Positions 42,201 through 48,760 of a stretch of DNA of 64,000 bases are shown here, piece by piece; within the stretch, counting starts at the first letter, position 1; every line of letters starts with the position of its first letter. The notes beneath the pieces were generated by a model that was given only the letters and a program-made list of their open reading frames with translations, was not told where the DNA came from and searched no databases. Made by a program: the position numbers and the translations under genes. This stretch comes from Nocardia acididurans (GTDB lineage: Bacteria; Actinomycetota; Actinomycetes; Mycobacteriales; Mycobacteriaceae). Location: positions 124,001-188,000 of the forward strand of contig NZ_JAERRJ010000010.1 of the NCBI RefSeq assembly GCF_016741815.1, in the 5' to 3' direction.

Positions 42201-42806
42201 ATGCTGGGCCTCTACGTCTCCGGCCATCCGCTGCACGGCGTCGAGCATGTCCTTGCGGCGCAATCGGATACGCCGATTCCGGCCATCCTCGAAGGCGATG
42301 TGAAGGACGGCGCCCAGGTCACCGTCGGCGGCATTCTCTCCACGGTCACCCGGCGCATCAACAAGAACGGCCTGGCCTGGGCGTCCTGCCAGCTGGAGGA
42401 TCTCTCCGGCGGTATCGAGGTGCTGTTCTTCCCGCAGTCCTACTCGGTCTACGGCATGGACGTGGCCGAGGACGCCATCGTCCTGGTGAAGGCGCGCGTC
42501 AACATGCGTGACGACCGCGTCTCCCTCATCGCCAACGACCTTGTGGTGCCGGATCTTTCGCATATCGGCGTGGAGAAGCCGGTCTCGGTGACCATCCCGA
42601 CCCGGCTGTGCACCCCCGACAAGATCGGCGCGCTCAAGCGGGTGCTGTCCAGCCATCCCGGTACCGCGAACGTGCACATCCGCCACGTCGGCTCGCGCGA
42701 GCGCACCACCCTGTTGAAGGTGGCCGACAATCTGCGGGTGTCGCCGTCCTCGGCGCTCATGGGCGATCTGAAGGCGCTGCTCGGCCCCGGCTGCATGGCG
42801 GGGTAG
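39261..42806 (+). CDS. dnaE1: DNA polymerase III alpha subunit
   Basis: Replicative polymerase of 1181 residues. N-terminal PHP domain: FVHLHNHTEYSMLDGAAK, then GMTDHGNMYGA, with metal ligands suggesting an active proofreading exonuclease as in mycobacterial DnaE1. Palm catalytic motif SMPDIDIDFDDRRR carries Asp418 and Asp420. Fingers follow (RNAGVHACAVIMSS, VYQEQIMQIAQ, FAGYAFNKSHAAGYG). The clamp-binding motif GQFDLFGG is near residue 955, and the C-terminal OB fold contains AQVTVGGILSTVTRRINKNG. GTG 39261 follows TAGTAT (39249-39254) by 6 nt without a Shine-Dalgarno, so even this essential gene appears leaderless. It stands alone. Confidence 0.97.
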   Translation: MSASSGFVHLHNHTEYSMLDGAAKITPLFKEANRLGMTAVGMTDHGNMYGASEFYNSAKKQGIKPIIGIEAYIAPDSRFNTKRVQWGDPSQKSDDVSGSGAYTHMTMVAENAQGLRNLFKLSSLASIEGQLGKWARMDADIIAEHAAGIIATTGCPSGEVQTRLRLGQEREALEAAAKWQEIFGPENFFLEIMDHGLSIERRVREGLLMVGKQLGIPPLATNDCHYVHEHDAANHEALLCVQTGKTLSDPSRFKFDGSGYYLKSAEEMRAIWDAEVPGACDNTVLIGERVQSYEEVWAHRDRMPIFPVPEGETQASWLRHEVMKGLDWRFPKGVPPEYITRADYEIDVVNEMGFPAYFLIVADLITYARSVGINVGPGRGSAAGSLVAYAMGITNIDPIPHGLLFERFLNPERVSMPDIDIDFDDRRRGEMVRYATEKWGSDRVAQVITFGTIKTKAALKDSARVQFGQPGFAIADQISKALPPPIMAKDIPLSGIMDPEHERYKEAAEVRELINTNPDVNKIYETARGLEGLIRNAGVHACAVIMSSEPLTDAIPVWKRAQDGAIITGWDYPSCEAIGLLKMDFLGLRNLTVIGDCLQNMKANRGIDLDLDTLPLEDTATYELLARGDTLGVFQLDGGAMRDLLRRMQPTGFEDIVAVLALYRPGPMGMNAHNDYADRKNGRQEVKPIHPELEEPLKDILRDTYGLIVYQEQIMQIAQKVAGYSLGRADILRRAMGKKKAEVLEAEFEGFEKGMLDNGFTKPAIKALWDTILPFAGYAFNKSHAAGYGLVSFWTAYLKANYPAEYMAGLLTSVGDDKDKAAVYLADCRRLGIQVLPPDVNESELEFASVGNDIRFGMGAVRNVGANVVASIIAARKEKSKFTDFSDYLNKIDAVACTKKVAESLIKAGAFDSLGHPRKGLMLVHSDAIDAVMSTKKAEAMGQFDLFGGMDADESVASVFNVKVPEEEWDTKHKLALEREMLGLYVSGHPLHGVEHVLAAQSDTPIPAILEGDVKDGAQVTVGGILSTVTRRINKNGLAWASCQLEDLSGGIEVLFFPQSYSVYGMDVAEDAIVLVKARVNMRDDRVSLIANDLVVPDLSHIGVEKPVSVTIPTRLCTPDKIGALKRVLSSHPGTANVHIRHVGSRERTTLLKVADNLRVSPSSALMGDLKALLGPGCMAG

Positions 42807-42864
42807 GCCACCCGGCCCGAGTGGCTTCCCAGCGTCGGCCGATCCCGCCGGTAGGGTTCGCCGC

Positions 42865-44025
42865 ATGGTTGCTATTGGGCGCGTTCGCCGGTGCGGAGTG
42901 GTGCTCGTGGCAGCCGCGCTCGCCGTGAGCACGGGGTGCGGCGAGGACACCCCGTATTCGGTCCGGACCACCACCGGCGCGTGGGCGGCGGCGGGCGCGC
43001 CCGCCGCCCCGGCCGCGGTCACGGCCGCGCCCACCGGGCTGCGTTTGCGCGGACAGCCCTGGTGGCCCACCGGATTCAACGGCCCGCAGCTGGCGACCGA
43101 CTACACCATCAACTTCGGCTGCGGCGCCGAAGTCGATCTCGACGCCTTCTTCCGTCGGCTGCCGGACAACACGCTCACCCGATTCGCGTTGTTCCAGGCA
43201 TTCGTGGTGGACAAGGAATCCGGTGAACTCGATTTCACCGCCGCGGACGCGGTGTTCGAGGCGGCGGAGAAGTACGGCCGGATCATCCTGCCGGTGCTGA
43301 CGCCGCAGACCGGCGAATGCGGTGACGAGATCTTCAAGCAGCGCCAGTGGTACGTGGACGGCTGGACGAAAACCCGTCCGGTGCCGGGCCGTTCGGTCAT
43401 GAGCTTCCGCGACTGGATGCGCACCGCCGTCGAGCGCTGGCGCAGCTCCCCGGTGCTGGCGGGCTGGGAGCTGGTCGGCGAGCCCGAACCCAGCAATTGC
43501 GGCGCCACCTGTGATCTCAAATCCCGCACCTGCCCCAAGGACGCGGCCCAGGTGTTGCGGACCTTCCTGGACGAGGCCGGTGAGGTGGTCCGTGCCCTCG
43601 ACCCGCAGCGGCTCCTGTTCGCCGGCTTCATCGGTGGCACCCAGTGCGGTTTCACCGGCGACAAATACCGCTACGTCAGCGAATCGAAGAATGTGGACGT
43701 GCTGTCCTATCACGACTACAGCGAGGAGAACATCGCCCTGCCCGGAGATCCCCGCAGCGGTCTGGCGGCCCGGCTCGCGCAGGCGCGTGAACTCGGAAAG
43801 CCCTTGCTGGTCGGTGAGATCGGCGAGTACGCCGGATCGTGCCTGCCGCTGGCGGAGCGCCGCGAGAATCTGGACATGCGCATGTCCGGGCAGCGTGCGG
43901 CCGGTTCGGCGGGCGCGCTGATCTGGGCCTATGTTCCCGATCCGCGCCTGGACGAATGCACCTACGATGTCGGCCCCGACGATCCGCTGTGGGAGCTGGT
44001 GGCCCAGCGCTCCACCCTGGGCTGA
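42865..44025 (+). CDS. GH5-like (cellulase-superfamily) lipoprotein
   Basis: A 386-residue exported protein with lipobox (GVVLVAAALAVSTGC). The mature part reads as a TIM-barrel glycoside hydrolase: LRLRGQPWWPTGFNGPQL, LAGWELVGEPEPSN (acid/base Glu in the GEPE motif at strand 4 end), NVDVLSYHDYSEENIAL, and KPLLVGEIGEYAG with the nucleophile Glu. These are GH5-type positions. Several Cys (NFGCGAE, GECGDE, NCGATCDLKSRTC, TQCGF, GSCLPL, DECTYD) suggest disulfides outside the cell. ATG 42865 follows TAGGGT (42852-42857) by 7 nt. Its stop touches that of the convergent polysaccharide operon, and a role trimming that polymer is inferred. Confidence 0.75.
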   Translation: MVAIGRVRRCGVVLVAAALAVSTGCGEDTPYSVRTTTGAWAAAGAPAAPAAVTAAPTGLRLRGQPWWPTGFNGPQLATDYTINFGCGAEVDLDAFFRRLPDNTLTRFALFQAFVVDKESGELDFTAADAVFEAAEKYGRIILPVLTPQTGECGDEIFKQRQWYVDGWTKTRPVPGRSVMSFRDWMRTAVERWRSSPVLAGWELVGEPEPSNCGATCDLKSRTCPKDAAQVLRTFLDEAGEVVRALDPQRLLFAGFIGGTQCGFTGDKYRYVSESKNVDVLSYHDYSEENIALPGDPRSGLAARLAQARELGKPLLVGEIGEYAGSCLPLAERRENLDMRMSGQRAAGSAGALIWAYVPDPRLDECTYDVGPDDPLWELVAQRSTLG

Positions 44026-45786
44026 TCAGCTTCCGATCACCCGGTACAGCCGCCAATCGGGCTGTCCGGCACCGTCATTGGGGATTTCCAGCACCAGGGT
44101 GGCGATCTGCGCGCCGTTCTCGTACACGGTCGGATAGCGCCGGTTCAGGGCGTCGGAGGTGCCGCGCCCGGTATTGGGGACGGTCAGCAGGTAGATCACC
44201 CCGTGCTCGCCCGGGTGGTTGAGCGTTCGCACGAAATCGCGGTCGGAGGGAATGACGAAGCGCTGCGGGTACTTCGAGGCGATCTGGACGGCGAACCCGT
44301 ACACGGTGTCCATGACGATGGAACCCGGCGGCAGGTCCATGGCGTCGAGGTATGCGGCGAGCCGCCGCTCGGTCGAGAAGGTGGTCGCGATGTGCACCTG
44401 GTCCAGGTGTTTGTCCGAGACGCTGTCCGGATCCGGGACGAGCACCTCGCCGAGCGCGTACTCCTGCACCGCCATGAGCTGACTGTTCATCCCCACCGCG
44501 GTCACCGGCAGCGCCGCGATGAGCAGCACCGCCACGGCCGCCAGCCCCGCCGCCGTCCCGCGCCCGGTCGTCCCGGCAGGTTCCCGCCCGCCGGAAAGCG
44601 GGCCGGAATTCGGGTGGAGCGGTGCGGTTTCGGCGTACTCGCCGCGACGTTTGCTGGGCGGAAATCCCTGTGCCGGAGCCAGCAGCAGCGCCAGCACCGC
44701 TGCGAGCGGTACGGCCGCGATATAGAAGCGCAGGAACGCGAAGGTCGACCCGGCCGCGAAACTGAGCGCCTGGAAGCCGAGCACCGACCCGTACAGCAGG
44801 ATCGGCGGCAGCGGTGTCAGGTCGCGGCGGCGTACCGCCAGCGCACCGGCGATCGGCAGCAGCAGCGGCAGCACGGGCGCGAGAATCAGGGTGGCCCCGA
44901 CGGAGTACTGCAGCGCCTCGACCGGATGGCTCGGCGCCTGCGCCCCGGACTGCGCGAGAATCGCGGAGTTCCCGTACTGCGAGGTGAACTGCTGGAACGC
45001 CTGCCCGGTGATGAGCCAGCTGGTGGCCGCCCACACCAGGAACGCCAGCGCCGAGGGCGCGGCGATCAGCACCAGATCCATTGCCGCCCCGGCGAACCGG
45101 TGCGCGTCGCCGCGCCGGCGCTGACAGCTCAGCGCGAAGACCAGCACACCGGCCGCCGCCGCCGGGGCGAGCGCGTCGTAGCGGGTCAGATAGCCGAGCC
45201 CGAGCGCGACGCCGCAGGCCACCAGATCGTGCACGCCGTCGGTGCGCACCCAGCGCATGAGCCGCCGCACCGCCCAGCACAGGCAGAACAGGAACAGGGC
45301 CTCGCTCATCCCGTTGCCGCCGTAGAACACCACCATCGGGTTCAGTGCGAACAGCGCGGTCACCAGCCCGCACAGCCAGGGCGGCGCGCCGCGATCGGTG
45401 CCGATGCCCCAGACCATCACCACCGCGCCCGCCATGAACAGCGCGGTCATCAGCACCCCGGACAGGCCCCAGCGGGTGATGGCCGGAAACCATTGGGCCG
45501 GAAAGACGAAGGGCAGTTGCGCCAGGGAGGTCAGCGGCGTGAAGACGAATCCGATGGCCGACAGATGCGGATCCCGGCTGAACAGCGCCGACTCGGTGGC
45601 CGACACCCGGCTCAGCGCGTCGCCCATGAGATAGCCGCGCCCGGCGGTCAGAAACGTTCCCGTCGACAGGTACAGCAGGGCGGACCCGGCGAAGATCCAG
45701 CGCGGCGCACGCGGGGTCCGGCGGCGGTCGGCGGCGATGTCGCCGCGCGGGAGTGGCCGGGTCCGCTCGTGGGCTCCGGCGGTCAC
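44026..45786 (-). CDS. GT-C (GT39/ArnT-like) integral membrane glycosyltransferase
   Basis: A 586-residue protein with about twelve membrane helices and a C-terminal soluble part. The first extracytoplasmic loop holds the acidic residue expected for GT-C enzymes (GRGYLMGDALSRVSATESAL). A later loop carries NPMVVFYGGNGMSEALFLF, as in mannosyltransferase-type GT-C proteins that use polyprenyl-phosphate sugars. The soluble tail includes PQRFVIPSDRDFVRTLNH. GTG 45786 overlaps the GT2 stop (GTGA), so it is the last gene of a coupled four-gene string. It could add a side group or an initiating sugar to the polymer made by the GT2; that is inference. Confidence 0.8.
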   Translation of the reverse strand: MTAGAHERTRPLPRGDIAADRRRTPRAPRWIFAGSALLYLSTGTFLTAGRGYLMGDALSRVSATESALFSRDPHLSAIGFVFTPLTSLAQLPFVFPAQWFPAITRWGLSGVLMTALFMAGAVVMVWGIGTDRGAPPWLCGLVTALFALNPMVVFYGGNGMSEALFLFCLCWAVRRLMRWVRTDGVHDLVACGVALGLGYLTRYDALAPAAAAGVLVFALSCQRRRGDAHRFAGAAMDLVLIAAPSALAFLVWAATSWLITGQAFQQFTSQYGNSAILAQSGAQAPSHPVEALQYSVGATLILAPVLPLLLPIAGALAVRRRDLTPLPPILLYGSVLGFQALSFAAGSTFAFLRFYIAAVPLAAVLALLLAPAQGFPPSKRRGEYAETAPLHPNSGPLSGGREPAGTTGRGTAAGLAAVAVLLIAALPVTAVGMNSQLMAVQEYALGEVLVPDPDSVSDKHLDQVHIATTFSTERRLAAYLDAMDLPPGSIVMDTVYGFAVQIASKYPQRFVIPSDRDFVRTLNHPGEHGVIYLLTVPNTGRGTSDALNRRYPTVYENGAQIATLVLEIPNDGAGQPDWRLYRVIGS

Positions 45787-47255
45787 TTCGTGGCCTCCGT
45801 CGTCGTGCCCAGTCCGTGGAAGGTCTTCTCCCAGTAGGACGGATTGCGCAGCAGCTGCCAGCAGCCCTTGGCCGAGGCGACCGCCATGAGCAGCCAGTAC
45901 AGCGGCGAGGTGAGGCAGGCCAGCAGCAGGTCGGGCCGGCCGTTCTCGCGGCAGGCGACCAGGTTCATGTACACCGTCGCCGCATTGCCCAGCACCAGGG
46001 CGAGCAGGGCGGGGAAGTACACCGCGGCCGGGAACATGTCCTCGATCACGCTGGGCTGCCCCAGAATCCAGGCCAGCGTGACGAACCAGAACACCAGATT
46101 CAGGTAGGCGATGATCGGCGTCCCCGCCAGAATCAGTGTGAAGCGCAGGAAACTGACCGGGCCGATCTCGCGCCACAGCGCGAGCGGCCGCCGGATGTGC
46201 ACCAGCCAGCTCTGCAGATAACCCTTGTACCAGCGCGAGCGCTGCCGGATCCAGTTGATGGCGTCCGGATTGGCCTCCTCGAGGGTGACGGAATCGATGA
46301 CGGCCGTGGCATATCCGCGCGCGGCGATCCGCACCCCCAGGTCGGCGTCCTCGGTGACGTTGTACGGATCCCAGGCCCCGATGTCCACCAGCACGTTGCG
46401 CCGGAAATGATTCGAGGTGCCGCCCAGCGGAATCGGGGCGTCGCTGCGCATGAGGCCCGGCAGCAGGAAGCTGAACCACAGCCCGTAGTCCATGGTGAAC
46501 CAGGCGGTGAGCAGATTCTGCCGGGCATTGTGGAAGGCCAGCTTGGCCTGGACGCACACCACCGAGCGCGGCAGGGTGGCGAAGGCCGCCACCACCCGGC
46601 GCAGCTGGAGCGGGTCGGGGATGTCCTCGGCGTCGTAGATGGTGACGATATCGCCGGTGGCGGCGTGCAATCCGTAGTTGCAGGCCTTGGGTTTGGTGCG
46701 TGGATCGGCGGCGGGCACCAGCACGATGGTGATGTGCTCGCTGCCCGCCTCACCGATTCCGGCGCGGTGCGCGGCCTCGATGGTGGGCGCGTCGTCCTCC
46801 TCGAGCAGCAGCAGCGCCTGCATCTTGTCGCGCGGATAGTCCAGGCCGTTGAGCGCGGCGACGAGATCGCCGACCACCTCGGGTTCGCCGTAGGCGGGCA
46901 CCAGGATGGTGTAGGGCGGCAGTTCGGAATCCGGCAGGGCGCGCGCGGTGTCGTCGTCGACGGTGAGGATGGCGTCGCGGGACATGCCGCGCGCGAAGAT
47001 CACCACCCGGTCCAGCATGACCGCGGTGTAGCCGAGGGTGCACACCGCCATCACCGTGACCAGGGCGGGCAGCGGGAACGCGAGCGCGAACGCCACCATG
47101 GCGACCAGCGTCGCGATGGCCGTATTCCGTTGCCACGGTAGGAAAGCCACCGCGGCCGAGGCCAGGGGGTCGGTTTCGCGCAGGCCCCCGACCGCCGCGC
47201 GGAGCGCGTGTTCGCGTTCGGCGGGGGTGGCCAGGCCGGGCAGCTCGGTCGTCAT
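45783..47255 (-). CDS. BcsA-like processive family-2 glycosyltransferase without PilZ domain
   Basis: A 490-residue membrane synthase. Two N-terminal helices (residues 46-76) precede a cytosolic GT2 domain: PPYTILVPAYGEPE, DAED at 208-211 (DxD, UDP and metal), TEDADLG at 301-307 (catalytic base), and QRSRW at 338-342, the QxxRW motif of processive synthases. Four C-terminal helices (about residues 365-470) would form the channel. It lacks the PilZ domain that makes BcsA respond to cyclic di-GMP. Expected activity is polymerising a sugar from UDP-sugar with export; glucose as unit is suggested only by the BcsB-like and GH5-like neighbours. ATG 47255 overlaps the preceding stop (ATGA); the next gene overlaps by GTGA. 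Confidence 0.87.
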   Translation of the reverse strand: MTTELPGLATPAEREHALRAAVGGLRETDPLASAAVAFLPWQRNTAIATLVAMVAFALAFPLPALVTVMAVCTLGYTAVMLDRVVIFARGMSRDAILTVDDDTARALPDSELPPYTILVPAYGEPEVVGDLVAALNGLDYPRDKMQALLLLEEDDAPTIEAAHRAGIGEAGSEHITIVLVPAADPRTKPKACNYGLHAATGDIVTIYDAEDIPDPLQLRRVVAAFATLPRSVVCVQAKLAFHNARQNLLTAWFTMDYGLWFSFLLPGLMRSDAPIPLGGTSNHFRRNVLVDIGAWDPYNVTEDADLGVRIAARGYATAVIDSVTLEEANPDAINWIRQRSRWYKGYLQSWLVHIRRPLALWREIGPVSFLRFTLILAGTPIIAYLNLVFWFVTLAWILGQPSVIEDMFPAAVYFPALLALVLGNAATVYMNLVACRENGRPDLLLACLTSPLYWLLMAVASAKGCWQLLRNPSYWEKTFHGLGTTTEATK

Positions 47256-48760
47256 CCGCCCACTCCGTTCCGCACGATCTCGCGCGCCACCGTCGTGAGC
47301 ATGTCGCGGTCCTTGTGTTCGGCGCCGATGTCGATGTCGTCGGCCTCGGGGTCGAGTTCGACCGCCCGCCCGCGCAGGATCTGATGCAGGAAGGTCTCGA
47401 AGGTGCGGGGCACCGAGGGTTCCGGCTGGGGGAAGCGTGCGTCCGGCAGGTGATTGTCCGCGGCGATGAGGCTGATCCGCTGCGCCCCGTCGGGGCCCTG
47501 CCAGCGCCAGCTCAGCCAGGTCCAGCTGAGCAGCTGCCGGTCGTCGAGCACGGTATTGAGCCGGGCGGTGATGCCGTGCCCGATGTCGACGTGCACGGGC
47601 GCGCTGACGCGCGGCTCGTTCAGCTGGTACATCATGAATTCCGGATACCGGTCGATGGTCGTCGCGTTGTCGGCGCGCACAATGTCGACCATGAGGCGGC
47701 GGCGTCGGGATTCCTTGTCCCACTCGGGATTTCCGCGTTGCGCTTGCCACTGCTGGCGCGCCCAGATTGTTCTGGGACCGAAATACCGCGGCGCCCAGGG
47801 GTATTCCCGTTCGCCCAGCAGCTTCCAGCCCGGGGCGACGGCCGGTGTGCCGGGCATCCGCAGTCCGGGGAAGTACGGGGACGCCTGCACGTACTCCCTC
47901 GGATTGGGAATGAAGGCGATGAGCCCGGCCGCGACCAGGATGGTGACCGTCGCGCTGCGCGAGCGTTTGGCGGTCGGCGGCAGGATCGGGCGGTCCAGCG
48001 CCCGCAGCGTGGCCCACTCCCGCTGATGGAAGTACATGACCGTGGTGGAGGTGTACGTGCCTGCGATCGGCGGGATCAGCTGGTAGGCGATGATCGGCGC
48101 GCTCGGGAACCACACCGTCATGGCCGCCAGCACGATCGCGCCCGCACCCAGCGCGATGACACCGCCCGCCAGCGCGCGCGGGCGAGTGCGCCCGGCCGCG
48201 ATGGCCCCGGCCGCGAACGCCGGAATCAGCATGGCCGCACCGTCGGCGAAGCGGGTGCCGCCGAGCGTGATGACCGCCTCGCGGTACAGCGTGGGAATCG
48301 ACATGATCAAGGCCAGCAGCCAGACCGGCCAGTAGCGGAACACCGGCCGCAGCCCGAAGGCCAGGACGCTCGCGCTCATCAGAAACAGCGTGGCCGCGAG
48401 CAGGTCCAGATGCAGCACCTCGTACTCGTAGGGGTAGCGCAGCACCAGCAGTCCCAGTAGCGCCGCGGTGCAGCACAATCCGAGCAGGCCGACGATGACG
48501 TCCGTCTGCCGGTCGTAGATGGGCAGTTCGGGGCCCCGTCGCAGCGCGATGCCGATCGCGGCGAGCGTGGCCAGCGCGGGCACCGCGAAGACATAGCCGA
48601 TATCGGAACCCTGCCCCACATCCTCGGCGAGCTCGAGCCACATATTCCAGAACGCCCCCACCGTGGCGGCCACGACGAGGACGAACCGCACCGCGATGAG
48701 CGTGTGCTCGCGCCGGTTCGAGGCGGGGGAGTGGTCCGGGGCGGTCGCGGTGACCGTCAT
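47252..48760 (-). CDS. Multi-TM membrane protein of the polysaccharide operon, function unknown
   Basis: A 502-residue protein with about nine to ten membrane helices in the first 300 residues, then an extracytoplasmic or soluble tail of about 190 residues (GWKLLGEREYPWAPRYFG, MMYQLNEPRVSAPVHVDIGH, RTFETFLHQILRG). The helix layout and the GYVFAVPALATLAAIGIAL and GLRPVFRYWPVWLLALIMS segments recall exosortase-type proteins, but I do not find the Cys-Arg-His triad, so that resemblance is weak. It overlaps both neighbours by ATGA and must be made in step with the BcsB-like protein and the synthase. A structural or polymer-modifying part of the complex is a reasonable guess only. Confidence 0.6.
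   Translation of the reverse strand: MTVTATAPDHSPASNRREHTLIAVRFVLVVAATVGAFWNMWLELAEDVGQGSDIGYVFAVPALATLAAIGIALRRGPELPIYDRQTDVIVGLLGLCCTAALLGLLVLRYPYEYEVLHLDLLAATLFLMSASVLAFGLRPVFRYWPVWLLALIMSIPTLYREAVITLGGTRFADGAAMLIPAFAAGAIAAGRTRPRALAGGVIALGAGAIVLAAMTVWFPSAPIIAYQLIPPIAGTYTSTTVMYFHQREWATLRALDRPILPPTAKRSRSATVTILVAAGLIAFIPNPREYVQASPYFPGLRMPGTPAVAPGWKLLGEREYPWAPRYFGPRTIWARQQWQAQRGNPEWDKESRRRRLMVDIVRADNATTIDRYPEFMMYQLNEPRVSAPVHVDIGHGITARLNTVLDDRQLLSWTWLSWRWQGPDGAQRISLIAADNHLPDARFPQPEPSVPRTFETFLHQILRGRAVELDPEADDIDIGAEHKDRDMLTTVAREIVRNGVGG

Noticed and set aside
39270..43079. Open frame of about 1269 codons antisense to dnaE1
   Set aside because: It mirrors the conserved dnaE1 frame, is rich in His/Gly/Val/Asp as antisense frames of GC-rich genes are, and has no recognisable domain.
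44203..45837. Long plus-strand frames opposite the GT-C and GT2 genes
   Set aside because: Arg/Gln/His-rich antisense translations; the minus-strand frames carry clear membrane helices and glycosyltransferase motifs.
47252..48760. Assignment of the multi-TM protein as an exosortase
   Set aside because: The helix layout is suggestive but the catalytic Cys-Arg-His set was not found, so the name is not used.
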